This document shows positions 8,552-17,450 of a stretch of DNA of 64,000 bases, piece after piece (position 1 is the stretch's first letter; the number at the start of each line of letters is the position of its first letter). The stretch comes from Hespellia sp. (GTDB lineage Bacteria > Bacillota > Clostridia > Lachnospirales > Lachnospiraceae). Position numbers and translations under genes: made by a program. The notes under the pieces were generated by a model. It did no database searches. It was not told the origin of the DNA and was given only the letters and a program-made list of their open reading frames with translations. The DNA is taken from positions 33,618-97,617 of the forward strand of contig JAQUUC010000009.1 of the NCBI GenBank assembly GCA_028694105.1. Reading direction: 5' to 3'.

Positions 8552-10328
8552 GTTGTTCCATTTCCTCCTTTTCTGCCGCCGGCAAAGATACGGTGACAAC
8601 GGTTCCGCGGTAAGGAGCACTGTCAATGGCAAGTCCGTACCGGTCTCCGAAAAGCAGCTGTATTCTCGCGTTGACATTGCGGAGTGCCACACCGAATTCA
8701 TTTTCGGTGACGCTGCCCTGAATGTGTGCGCGCAGTTTTCGTAAGGTACGGTCTTCCATGCCGATGCCGTCATCTGCCACGATAAGTTGAAGCTGTTCGT
8801 CTGTTTTCCTGAATGAAATCGTAATCTTAAGTGGCTGTGCGTTCTGCGACAGACTGTGCGTGATTGCATTTTCCACGATCGGCTGCAGGGTAAAACGCGG
8901 CACGCCAAGATATAAGGTCTCCGGAGGAATATCCATATGAACATGGATGCGGTCACCGAAGCGGAATTTCTGCAATTCCAGATACGTGTCGATATAGTCG
9001 ATTTCATCCTCCAGATAGACGATGTTCTGATGGAACTGCACCATCCAGCGGAACAGATTTCCAAGGTTTGCGAGCATTTCCGAAACCTCATAGTCATCCT
9101 CTTCGAGAGCCTTCATACGGATGCTCTCAATTGTATTTGAGAGGAAATGCGGGTTGATCTGTGTCTGGAGTGCATAGAGCTCTGCGGTCCGCTTCTGGGT
9201 CTCTGCGAGATAGGTCTTCTTAATATAGGTATCGAGCGTGTCGGACATGGTATTAAAGGCGCGGCTGAGATATCCAATCTCATCATCGGACTGGACTGGA
9301 AGCTTCAAATTAAAATCACCCTGACTGATATCTTCCATTGCCGAGCCGAGCTGTCTGAATTTCTTCTGATAATATTTATGGAGCAGGGTGACAATCAGAA
9401 TCAGACAGGTGATACATAAAAGTGTGACCAGAGTAAGCCGCACCAGAATCGTATTGATATTCTGCTGCAGGATGTTATCGGAGACGGAGCCGATGACACG
9501 CAGACCAGATAAGCTGAGTGTCTTATCGCCAATGATATCGGCCTCCGGAATGAGATCATTGTCATAAGGCTGTCCAAGAAGTTCGGTATCATTCGAATAA
9601 ATGATATCATTTCCCGCATTCACAATCAGATAGTTGCCATCGGCGGAGGCTTCAATCTCATTATAGGTCTGATCGATGCTCTCCGGAGAAAAGCTGACCA
9701 TGAGATATCCAATGATTAGCTGTTTGGCAGGCTGGTTCATATCGTACAATTTCGCTATGAAGGTAATTGTGTTTTTAGATGCTTTTTCCGAATTTAACGT
9801 TAAATAGGGTGGCTCTGCGTCATAAATGGCGGTAATGTTATCCGTTGTTTTAGAAAAATCCTGAATATATGGAAGATTTGGATAATCATAACTGACATAG
9901 ACCTTGCGCCCGCCGCCGTTGGATTGCGAAAATGTATTCTTCCCATCGGCGGTAAAAAGTATCGCGTCGCAGATGGTATTGTCAGAATAGATGAGCGCAT
10001 TTAAATAAGCGGTAATCTTACTTAAATTCTCCGTCTGATAGATTTCGGTAGAATTACTCCGGGTATTCGTAATGATGCTTGCAATATAGTCCGTTGAGTG
10101 GAGAAGCGTGCGCTGATTATACATCATATTATACTTGTTTAAGGCAAAATCTTCAATCCGGTTCGTCGCTTCACTGACCAGAAGCCGGTCTTTTTCCTTC
10201 AGGCGCTGTGAAAACTGCACCATTAGTATAGAACTGGAAATGAGAGAGCTTAAGATAATCAGGATAACCGTTAAATAGGTAATCTTGGTAAAAATGCTCC
10301 GTGTTCCGAATCCATGTGTTTTTTTCAT
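8544..10328 (-). CDS. Sensor histidine kinase (YesM-like)
   Basis: A 594-residue membrane sensor kinase. A first membrane segment lies at about residues 15-37, followed by an extracellular Cache-like sensor region of about 250 residues, a second membrane segment near 290-315 and a HAMP domain. A His_kinase domain follows with the phospho-acceptor His in QTQINPHFLSNTIESI, then an ATPase domain with N box IVENAITHSL and G box DDGIGMED. The upstream in-frame ATG is rejected because AAGGAG precedes the ATG at 10328. It heads a minus-strand operon with the response regulator and DUF624 gene. Context suggests that it senses an extracellular mannoside or the loaded binding protein. Confidence 0.92.
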   Translation of the reverse strand: MKKTHGFGTRSIFTKITYLTVILIILSSLISSSILMVQFSQRLKEKDRLLVSEATNRIEDFALNKYNMMYNQRTLLHSTDYIASIITNTRSNSTEIYQTENLSKITAYLNALIYSDNTICDAILFTADGKNTFSQSNGGGRKVYVSYDYPNLPYIQDFSKTTDNITAIYDAEPPYLTLNSEKASKNTITFIAKLYDMNQPAKQLIIGYLMVSFSPESIDQTYNEIEASADGNYLIVNAGNDIIYSNDTELLGQPYDNDLIPEADIIGDKTLSLSGLRVIGSVSDNILQQNINTILVRLTLVTLLCITCLILIVTLLHKYYQKKFRQLGSAMEDISQGDFNLKLPVQSDDEIGYLSRAFNTMSDTLDTYIKKTYLAETQKRTAELYALQTQINPHFLSNTIESIRMKALEEDDYEVSEMLANLGNLFRWMVQFHQNIVYLEDEIDYIDTYLELQKFRFGDRIHVHMDIPPETLYLGVPRFTLQPIVENAITHSLSQNAQPLKITISFRKTDEQLQLIVADDGIGMEDRTLRKLRAHIQGSVTENEFGVALRNVNARIQLLFGDRYGLAIDSAPYRGTVVTVSLPAAEKEEMEQHV

Positions 10329-10377
10329 AATGACGGCTCCTTTGTTCTGAATAATAGAAAGTATGATTTCTGAATAA

Positions 10378-10406
10378 ATTCTATAATAAATGAACAAAGA
10401 ATGCAA
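10378..10406 (-). promoter_or_regulatory. Promoter of the sensor-kinase operon
   Basis: On the minus strand TTGCAT (10406-10401) and TAGAAT (10383-10378) are separated by 17 bases, about 50 bases upstream of the kinase start. This is a reasonable sigma-A promoter. Confidence 0.5.
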
Positions 10407-10447
10407 TGGAACCTATTATTTTTGAAATACTTCTACAATTTTTTGAA

Positions 10448-10476
10448 TTGAAGAGGGGGACAGATTGAAATATAAT
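10448..10476 (+). promoter_or_regulatory. Promoter of the mannoside operon
   Basis: TTGAAG (10448-10453) and a perfect TATAAT (10471-10476) are 17 bases apart, upstream of the binding-protein gene. Transcription would start near 10483, just before a 16-base palindrome. Confidence 0.6.
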
Positions 10477-10487
10477 GAAATTACAAA

Positions 10488-10503
10488 AACAAATCGATTT
10501 GTT
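10488..10503. promoter_or_regulatory. Palindromic operator candidate in mannoside operon leader
   Basis: AACAAATCGATTTGTT is a perfect 16-base palindrome with a central CG, placed about +5 to +20 from the predicted start. The form is like LacI-family operators. A shorter palindrome, TTACATGTAA, overlaps its end at 10502-10511. No LacI gene is in this locus. The site could equally be bound by the AraC-type regulator or another factor. Confidence 0.4.
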
Positions 10504-10549
10504 ACATGTAAAAACAAAAAACATTAAGGGAAACCTTTAGGAGGGAACT

Positions 10550-11830
10550 ATGAAAAAAAGAAGAGCACTTATCGCACTTGCCCTTAGCGTATGTGTAATC
10601 GCATCCAGCCTTATGGGATGTGGCAAGAAAGCAGACACAGGAAGTACAAGTGACAGTGGAAAGACGAAAATTACATTCGGAGTATTTGAGACAGACAATA
10701 TCACATCGGAAGTATGGCAGAACATGATTGATTCATTTCAAAAAGATCATCCGGATATCGAGGTGGAAAAAGTACTTGCAACAGGTGATGACCGTCAGGC
10801 ATTCTGGAAGACGATGCTCAGCAGCGGAAGCTTCCCGGACGTTGTAATCGAGGCAGAACAGCTTGCAACTATGGACGGCATTTTCACAGAAGTGCCACAG
10901 GATGTACAGGATCTTTTCGAGGACTCCACACTTTGCCAGTACAATGGAAAATGCATCACCGTACCAAGTTTCAAACAGTACAAAATGCAGTGTTATTATA
11001 ATAAATCCGTTTTCAGTGAGTTAAATCTGCAGGAGCCAACCACATGGGATGAATTCATGAACGTATGCCAGACAATCAAGGATGCAGGAAAAACTCCTCT
11101 GATGTGCGGCGGTACAGGCGATATCTGGGCAACAGGCGAGCCATTCTGGATTGCAGAAGGCGATACCGCATTACTTGCGAAATACCCGGATTTCAACAAG
11201 GACTTAAAAGATGGTTCTAACAAATGGAACAATGATACAACTATTGATGTTCTCTCAAAATGGCAGGACATGATCAACAAGGGTTACTATTATGATGGCG
11301 CAATGTCACTTAGCTACAGTCAGGCAGCAGAGGAATTCCAGAAGGGAACAGCTGCAATGATGGTTGATGGTTCATGGGCAGCAGCCGGATTCGACGCAGA
11401 AAAGAATGAAGACTTTGGTGTATTTGCAGTTCCTACAATGGACGGAAGCAAGCTTACTGTTGCAGACTGTTCATACTGGGGAGTTTCAGAGACTTGTGAA
11501 AACAAAGATGCAGCGTTCCAGTTCATCAAATATGTATTCGATGAAAATCCTGACGTATACAAAGAGTACTTACAGTCAGACGGTTTATATTCTACAACAA
11601 AGAACGCAGTTACATATGAGCAGGGTGCTGTTACAACCAAATTTATCGACAACATCAAGGATAGTGAGACCGTTCAGGAAATCGTAAAGCTTCCGGGCGA
11701 AAATGCAGCTCCAAGCGGAATGCAGTCATTTATGGACAAGTCATTCCAGAACATTTTCAACGGTGCCGATGTTAAGACAGAGGTTGAAGGCTGGGATACA
11801 GAGTATCAGAGATTATTAGATGCACAGTAA
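10550..11830 (+). CDS. ABC transporter sugar-binding lipoprotein
   Basis: A 426-residue family 1 extracellular solute-binding protein for a CUT1-type sugar importer. The N-terminus is a lipoprotein signal (MKKRRALIALALSVC...) with lipobox L-M-G-C and the lipidated cysteine at C24, so the protein is anchored to the outer face of the membrane. The mature region has the expected fold markers ITFGVFETDNITSEVW, FPDVVIEAEQLA and EFQKGTAAMMVDGSWAAAGF. The start has TAGGAGGGAA. Two permease genes follow, after a hairpin. The downstream alpha-mannosidase and mannose-6-phosphate isomerase suggest that the ligand is a mannose-containing oligosaccharide, which is an inference. Confidence 0.93.
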   Translation: MKKRRALIALALSVCVIASSLMGCGKKADTGSTSDSGKTKITFGVFETDNITSEVWQNMIDSFQKDHPDIEVEKVLATGDDRQAFWKTMLSSGSFPDVVIEAEQLATMDGIFTEVPQDVQDLFEDSTLCQYNGKCITVPSFKQYKMQCYYNKSVFSELNLQEPTTWDEFMNVCQTIKDAGKTPLMCGGTGDIWATGEPFWIAEGDTALLAKYPDFNKDLKDGSNKWNNDTTIDVLSKWQDMINKGYYYDGAMSLSYSQAAEEFQKGTAAMMVDGSWAAAGFDAEKNEDFGVFAVPTMDGSKLTVADCSYWGVSETCENKDAAFQFIKYVFDENPDVYKEYLQSDGLYSTTKNAVTYEQGAVTTKFIDNIKDSETVQEIVKLPGENAAPSGMQSFMDKSFQNIFNGADVKTEVEGWDTEYQRLLDAQ

Positions 11831-11854
11831 ATCGATAGAGTAAAAGATGATAGG

Positions 11855-11905
11855 ATGAGCTGCCGTAAATTCAATGAAGTGAGAAAAGAATTTGCTGCGG
11901 CTCAT
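11855..11905 (+). terminator. Intercistronic hairpin after the binding-protein gene
   Basis: ATGAGCTGCCGTAAATTC (from 11855) pairs with GAATTTGCTGCGGCTCAT (ending 11905), with 15 of 18 Watson-Crick pairs and two G-U pairs. A short run of T follows. A stem between a binding protein and its permeases usually acts as a partial terminator or 3'-end stabiliser, so that more binding protein than permease is made. Confidence 0.7.
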
Positions 11906-11931
11906 TTTATGCAAAAAAAGAGGAATGTAAA

Positions 11932-12798
11932 ATGAAAAAAAGAAATATGTCGATTGGATTTGCAGTACCGGCATTCGTGATTTACACTATTTTGCTGGTA
12001 GTCCCGATTTTGATGGCATTCTATTTCAGCCTGAATAAATGGAACGGCTTTAATCCAATGCAGTTTATCGGAATCGAAAATTATATCAATGTTTTTAAAG
12101 ACGCAAGACTCGGAAATGCCGTGGTCAATACGACCGTGATTTCCGTTGTGGTCGTCATTGCAGTGAATGTTCTTGGTCTTTTTCTTGCAATGCTGGTAAA
12201 TACCGCATCTGCAAAGAGTAATATTTTCCGTACCGTATTTTTCATTCCGTTTGTACTGAGTACAGTTGCCATTTCATTTGTATGGAAAAGTATTCTGTCT
12301 TACAACGGTGTGTTAAACGGTATTCTGATCTCTCTCGGACAGTCGGATCTGATTGGAAACTGGCTTGGAAAGCAGGGCCCGGCAATCATCTGTATTATTC
12401 TGGTAGAGATATGGAGAACCCTGGGATACCATATGATGTTATATTTAGCAGCTCTGCAGACGGTACCGCATGAACTGTATGAGGCATGTACGGTGGATGG
12501 AGGAAACCGCTGGAATAAATTCAGAAATGTAACACTTCCACTCATCATTCCGGGTATGTCTGTCAGCTTTCTGATGAGTATTATCAACGAGCTGCGTATG
12601 TATGATGTCGTGAAAATCATGACCGATGGAGGTCCGGGCTACGATACAGAAACGATTGTCTACAATATTGTATCGCAGGGCTTCTCCAACAGCATGGTTG
12701 GATATTCTTCCGCGATTTCCGTTGTACTATTCCTGGCAATCGGAGCGATATCAATCTTTATTGTTACAATGATGAATAAGAAGGAGGTGGAAATGTAA
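11932..12798 (+). CDS. ABC sugar transporter permease (MalF/UgpA-like)
   Basis: A 288-residue CUT1-family permease with six membrane segments. The first begins GFAVPAFVIYTILLVVPILMAF. The EAA loop that contacts the ATPase is at about residues 183-205 (HELYEACTVDGGNRWNKFRN, then TLPLIIPG). It has an AGAGGAA site, and its stop codon overlaps the next gene's start by one base. No ATPase gene is in the operon, so the transporter probably uses a shared MsmX/MsmK-type ATPase encoded elsewhere. Confidence 0.93.
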   Translation: MKKRNMSIGFAVPAFVIYTILLVVPILMAFYFSLNKWNGFNPMQFIGIENYINVFKDARLGNAVVNTTVISVVVVIAVNVLGLFLAMLVNTASAKSNIFRTVFFIPFVLSTVAISFVWKSILSYNGVLNGILISLGQSDLIGNWLGKQGPAIICIILVEIWRTLGYHMMLYLAALQTVPHELYEACTVDGGNRWNKFRNVTLPLIIPGMSVSFLMSIINELRMYDVVKIMTDGGPGYDTETIVYNIVSQGFSNSMVGYSSAISVVLFLAIGAISIFIVTMMNKKEVEM

Positions 12799-13625
12799 TG
12801 AAAGGGAAAAACAGAGTAGTTTCTATTATTCAGACGATTTTTTTAATTGTTCTTGCACTGATCGTCGTACTTCCAATCTATATTGCAGTATCGAATACCT
12901 TCAAGCTTTCAGATATCATTCTGGACCAGCCGCTTTCACTGCCGATTCCGCCGACAATTCAGAACATTGTGAGTGTACTGAAAAGTCCAAATACAAATAT
13001 GATTGAAATGTACAAAAATTCCATCATCCTGATGGTGGCAGGAACGCTGCTGACAGTTGTTGTATCTTCCATGGCAGCCTATTATCTGGCAAGAATCAAA
13101 TCAAAGCTGTCCGGATTCTTACGAATCTATTTCCTGATTGGAATTATGGTGCCGTATGTTATCGTGTATCTGCCACTTTGTATTCTTCTTCGGAATCTGT
13201 CAATTCCGTTTGGGGTGCCGATTCTGATTTTCGTGTTTGTCTCGGGAAATATTTCATTTGCGACATTCATGTACACGAACTATATTCATTCACTTCCAAT
13301 TGAACTGGAAGAGGCGGCAGAGATTGACGGTGCGAGTAAATTTCAGGTGTTCTGGCAGATTCTGTTTCCACTGCTTCGTCCTTGTACTACGACGATTGCA
13401 ATCTTTGTCGGGCTTGGAATCTGGAATGACTTTCAGACACCGCTGTTACTTGGACAGGTAAAGACGATTACCGTTGGAATCTATACAGCAGTCGGACCGT
13501 ATTCTGCTAACTGGGGTGTTGTATTTGCATATGTATTCTTTGCAGCAATGCCGGTTATTGTTGTTTATCTGCTGGCGCAGAAGAACTTTGTAAATGGACT
13601 GACCGCAGGAGCACTGAAGGGTTAA
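12798..13625 (+). CDS. ABC sugar transporter permease (MalG/UgpE-like)
   Basis: A 275-residue second permease of the CUT1 importer with six membrane segments. The EAA motif is near residues 170-195 (PIELEEAAEIDGASKFQVFW), and the typical C-terminus ends in AQKNFVNGLTAGALKG. The start overlaps the preceding stop in TAATG, so the two permeases are translationally coupled. It would pair with the upstream permease to form the membrane channel. Confidence 0.93.
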   Translation: MKGKNRVVSIIQTIFLIVLALIVVLPIYIAVSNTFKLSDIILDQPLSLPIPPTIQNIVSVLKSPNTNMIEMYKNSIILMVAGTLLTVVVSSMAAYYLARIKSKLSGFLRIYFLIGIMVPYVIVYLPLCILLRNLSIPFGVPILIFVFVSGNISFATFMYTNYIHSLPIELEEAAEIDGASKFQVFWQILFPLLRPCTTTIAIFVGLGIWNDFQTPLLLGQVKTITVGIYTAVGPYSANWGVVFAYVFFAAMPVIVVYLLAQKNFVNGLTAGALKG

Positions 13626-13639
13626 AAAGGAGTTATATT

Positions 13640-16441
13640 ATGGAAAAAAAAGGCTATGTGGTGACACATACACATTGGGACCGCGAATGGCGTTACCCGA
13701 TCTGGGAGAGCAGAATCTATCTGGCTGAGATGCTGGATGAGTTATTAGAAGTACTTGAAAATGAACCGGATTATGTCAGCTTTCTGTTTGACGGACAGAG
13801 CGTATTTTTGGAGGATTATCTGATGCTCCGTCCGGAGAACGAAGAGAGACTGAAAAAGCAGATCGAGCAGCACAGACTGCTCATCGGACCATGGTATACA
13901 CTGCCGGACCTCTATCCGGTCAGTGGCGAGAGTCTGGTGCGAAACCTTTTGAAAGGAGACCGCGTCTGCCGCAGGTACGGTCATAAACTAAACGTGGGCT
14001 ATGAGTCCTTCGGCTGGGGACAGCCAAGCCAGTTCCCACAGATTTATAAAGGCTTTGGCATTGATCTGATTATCGTGGCAAAGCGCGTGAGCGAGAGAAG
14101 GGCACCGGAGAGTGAGTTTATCTGGGAAGGTAAAGACGGAACCCGGATTCTCACGACAAGACTTGGCAAAGAGGCCCGTGCTAACTTTTATATGAATACA
14201 TACATGGAGGCAATGAGTGACCGGACCTATCAGTCAGATGAATTCCGCTATGCCTACGGCAAGACGAGACTGTATCACAAGGCTGACAAGGTGGGCAGTG
14301 AGCAGGATCACTTTATGTTAAATCACAGGGAGGAAGTGCATGAGGGAAAACTGCGTGAGCTGGCCATGCGCTCATGGAACGCCATCGATGCGACAGTCTT
14401 AAAGAAGGACCGCATTTTAATGGACGGTTCTGATTCCACCTGTGCACAGACCCATCTCTTAGAGCTGATTCACAAGATCAATGACGCTTTAAAGGAGGAT
14501 CAGATTGAGCTGCATCACGCCAATATGGAAGATTATGCAGCACTTCTAAAAGATAAATTAAGCAAAGAAGAGCTTCGTGTCATTAAGGGCGAGCTGCGTG
14601 ACGGTCCGGCACCTTCCGTATCCGCAAATGCACTGATGACCCGTTATCCGGTCAAAAAGCTGCATAAGGCAGCAGAGAGCGACCTGATGAAACTGGCAGA
14701 ACCCCTTGCGGTAGCCGGAAGCATGGCAGGACTTTCTTATAACAGAAATTATCTTGAAAAAGCAAGAGACTACCTGCTTGGTTCCCAGTCACACGACAGC
14801 ATCAACGGCGTGGTGCAGGATAAGACGGTTCGTGATGTGATGTATCGTCTTGACCAGTGTGTGGAGCTCTCGGACTGTGTGAAGGACCGTGTGATCCGTC
14901 ATTTTGCAATGAATATTGCAAATGGAGACTGCGGTGAGGAGGATATTTTAATTCTTCTTGTCAATCCACTTCCACAGAAGCGAAATGAGGTTGTGGAACT
15001 GGTGGTTGACACACCGAGAGAGCAGAATATCTGGGATTTTGATGTGTATGACATGCAGGAAAACAGATTAAACTGCGCACACATTTCCAGAACGGAAGCA
15101 GTCACACCAACGGTAAACCGTCATACAAGACCGGAGCCGTTTTACGCAGACCGCCATGAAATCATACTCGAAACCGGAGAGATTCCAGCGTGTGGCTATA
15201 AGGTGGTCAAAGCTGTGAAAAAACAGGGATTTGCCAGAGAACAGAAATTCTGGCCGCCAACCAGAATGAGTGATGGAGGAGAGCTTTCCAGCGCGGCCAA
15301 CGTCATGGAAAACCGTTACCTCAAAGTAACTGTGCTTGGAAATGGAACGGTTCAGATTCTGGATAAAGAAACCGGATATGAAACCGGGGAGCTGAATTAC
15401 CTGCAGAGTGGCGGAGATGTCGGAGATTACTGGATTCATTTCCCACCATATCACGATCAGGTATATACAAGTCTCGGTGTTCAGGCAGACATCTGCCGGG
15501 AAGAGAATACGGATGTTCAGGCGAGCATCTGCGCGTCCTACACATTGAAGGTTCCTGCATCCTGCATGCGTCCGGAGGGCGGGATTGCCGGTGAGAGCAG
15601 AAGAAGCGGAGAAATGACAGAGATTCCGGTACACATCCGCTATACCTTAAAGAAAGATGCCAGAGAACTGGATGTGAAGCTGAAGGTGAAAAACACGGCG
15701 AGAGATCACCGTATGTCTGTTGAATTCCACCCACAAATCGTGACGGATACTGCCGATGCAGGAGGACATTTCACCGTGGATCACAGACCGGTTACTGCAG
15801 ACAATGAGATGGCAGACCAGAGATATCCGGAAATGGATAAGCTGCCAATGCAGGGGTTTGTGGATATCAGTGATGGAGAGGAAGGTTTTGCTGTTATTTC
15901 AGAGCAATTGCTGGAATACGATGCGTCTCATTCGGGTTATCTCTCCTGCACCCTTTACCGTGCAGTCCGTGATATTATCTGTACGGAATTTCGAAGCGGC
16001 TCGTCTTATCCTTCTCAGGAGGGCGGTCAGCTGTTAGAGACGATGGAATATGAATATGCAATTCTTCCGCATCAGGGCAATTGGGAAACAGCGCACCTTC
16101 CAATGCTGGCAGAGCGCGCAGCGTCCAAAGTAATTCCGGCGCAGTTCAGCCTGGACTCAGAGGAGAGCGGATTCCTTCCGATGGAAAAGAGCTTCCTGGA
16201 AGTGACAGGGGCAGAGGTTTCCTGCGTGAAATTTGCAGAAGATCAGAATCATGTGATCCTTCGAATCTATCACAGAGGAACGGCTGATTCGCGCGCAGAG
16301 ATTACATTTACCGAGCTGGTAACAGCAGCCTTTCTTGTGAATATGAATGAGGAGCGGGAGAGCGATTTGGCGGTAAGAGACAACAAAATCTGCGTGGAAA
16401 TGAAACCGGATCAGATTATTACGATTGAAGTTGAGAGGTAA
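13640..16441 (+). CDS. GH38 alpha-mannosidase
   Basis: A 933-residue glycoside hydrolase family 38 protein with no signal peptide, so it acts on imported mannosides in the cytoplasm. The N-terminal catalytic barrel starts with THTHWDREW (H12 and D14 as zinc ligands). Further family motifs are WYTLPDLYPVSGESLVRNL and GSQSHDSINGVVQDKT, which holds the other zinc-ligand His. The C-terminal half is the beta-sandwich region. The segment that usually reads P-D-(S/T)-F-G, with the catalytic Asp, reads GYESFGWGQ here, so Glu122 stands at or next to the expected position. The start has AAGGAG, 14 bases after the permease. Its substrate linkage cannot be read from the sequence. Confidence 0.9.
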   Translation: MEKKGYVVTHTHWDREWRYPIWESRIYLAEMLDELLEVLENEPDYVSFLFDGQSVFLEDYLMLRPENEERLKKQIEQHRLLIGPWYTLPDLYPVSGESLVRNLLKGDRVCRRYGHKLNVGYESFGWGQPSQFPQIYKGFGIDLIIVAKRVSERRAPESEFIWEGKDGTRILTTRLGKEARANFYMNTYMEAMSDRTYQSDEFRYAYGKTRLYHKADKVGSEQDHFMLNHREEVHEGKLRELAMRSWNAIDATVLKKDRILMDGSDSTCAQTHLLELIHKINDALKEDQIELHHANMEDYAALLKDKLSKEELRVIKGELRDGPAPSVSANALMTRYPVKKLHKAAESDLMKLAEPLAVAGSMAGLSYNRNYLEKARDYLLGSQSHDSINGVVQDKTVRDVMYRLDQCVELSDCVKDRVIRHFAMNIANGDCGEEDILILLVNPLPQKRNEVVELVVDTPREQNIWDFDVYDMQENRLNCAHISRTEAVTPTVNRHTRPEPFYADRHEIILETGEIPACGYKVVKAVKKQGFAREQKFWPPTRMSDGGELSSAANVMENRYLKVTVLGNGTVQILDKETGYETGELNYLQSGGDVGDYWIHFPPYHDQVYTSLGVQADICREENTDVQASICASYTLKVPASCMRPEGGIAGESRRSGEMTEIPVHIRYTLKKDARELDVKLKVKNTARDHRMSVEFHPQIVTDTADAGGHFTVDHRPVTADNEMADQRYPEMDKLPMQGFVDISDGEEGFAVISEQLLEYDASHSGYLSCTLYRAVRDIICTEFRSGSSYPSQEGGQLLETMEYEYAILPHQGNWETAHLPMLAERAASKVIPAQFSLDSEESGFLPMEKSFLEVTGAEVSCVKFAEDQNHVILRIYHRGTADSRAEITFTELVTAAFLVNMNEERESDLAVRDNKICVEMKPDQIITIEVER

Positions 16442-16453
16442 AGGAGGATTCAA

Positions 16454-17434
16454 ATGAGTCAGAAAGTATATCCGGGTGTCGGGAACATCAGTGACATGAT
16501 TGCACTGGATGCCACGGAGGATAAAAGTTTCATTGTAGGAAAGGATGGCGTAAAAGAAATTTTTACGCCGCTGGACCGGAAAGTTGAGTTCATTGCATAC
16601 GAGGACAAAACCTTGTGCAATGTTAAATCAGCGCTAGGGTACCCGGCAATCTATCAGGTGCCGGAGGCATCTTATGAAGGTCCCGCGACTGCAATCCTGA
16701 TGGATCTGGACGGAACCAGTGTAAAGAGTGAATCCTTCTGGGTATGGATTATCGAGCAGAGCATTGCAAAACTGATGAACGATCCGCATTTCTCGCTTAA
16801 GACAGAGGATGAGCCATATGTATCCGGCCATTCTGTATCAGAGCATCTGCAGTACTGTATCGACAAGTACTGTCCGGACAAAGCACTTGCAGACGCCCGG
16901 AACATGTATTTTGCGACAACAGAATATGAGATGAAGGAAATCCTCGAAGGACGTGGAAAACAGGGCGCATTTGAGCCGGCACGCGGTCTGAAAGAATTTT
17001 TGACAGAGGTAAAAGGAAATGGTATCCGCATCGGTCTGGTGACCTCGGGCTTATATACAAAAGCGATGCCGGAAATTATGTCGGCATTTCAGACACTTGA
17101 TATGGGAAATCCACTGGAATTTTATGATGCAATTATTACAGCGGGACAGACATTTTCCCATACACAGACAGGCACGATCGGAGAGCTGGCACCAAAACCG
17201 CATCCGTGGCTGTATTCCGAGACGGCGAGAGTCGGACTTGGACTGTGTGGGGAAGAGAAGAGCAGAGTACTTGGATTTGAGGATTCTTCCGCAGGAATTG
17301 TATCGATTCGTCTTGCCGGTTTTGAGGCAGTCGGAGTTGCCGGGGGCAACATTGCATCTGGCGGTGTGGAATCACTCTGTATGAAACAGGTGGATGATCT
17401 GATGGATTCACTTCCGCTGATCTTAGGCAAATAA
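16454..17434 (+). CDS. HAD-family sugar phosphatase-like protein with N-terminal extension
   Basis: A 326-residue haloacid dehalogenase-superfamily protein. The catalytic motif MDLDGTSV puts the nucleophile at D84 and the general acid at D86. Motif II is in IGLVTSGL, the Lys region is in APKPHPWLY, and motif III is GFEDSSAGIVS, which is like the beta-phosphoglucomutase/sugar phosphatase subgroup. About 75 residues precede the HAD domain (MSQKVYPGVGNISDMIALDA...), which is unusual, and I do not recognise them. It lies between the GH38 gene and the mannose-6-phosphate isomerase gene with gaps of 12-16 bases, so it belongs to mannoside metabolism. The substrate is unknown. Confidence 0.8.
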   Translation: MSQKVYPGVGNISDMIALDATEDKSFIVGKDGVKEIFTPLDRKVEFIAYEDKTLCNVKSALGYPAIYQVPEASYEGPATAILMDLDGTSVKSESFWVWIIEQSIAKLMNDPHFSLKTEDEPYVSGHSVSEHLQYCIDKYCPDKALADARNMYFATTEYEMKEILEGRGKQGAFEPARGLKEFLTEVKGNGIRIGLVTSGLYTKAMPEIMSAFQTLDMGNPLEFYDAIITAGQTFSHTQTGTIGELAPKPHPWLYSETARVGLGLCGEEKSRVLGFEDSSAGIVSIRLAGFEAVGVAGGNIASGGVESLCMKQVDDLMDSLPLILGK

Positions 17435-17450
17435 TCAGGGAGATGGTAGT

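Noticed and set aside
6956..9097. A 713-residue minus-strand open frame
   Set aside because: Only the part from 8551 is a gene. The upstream portion runs out of frame through the histidine kinase gene and has no family match.
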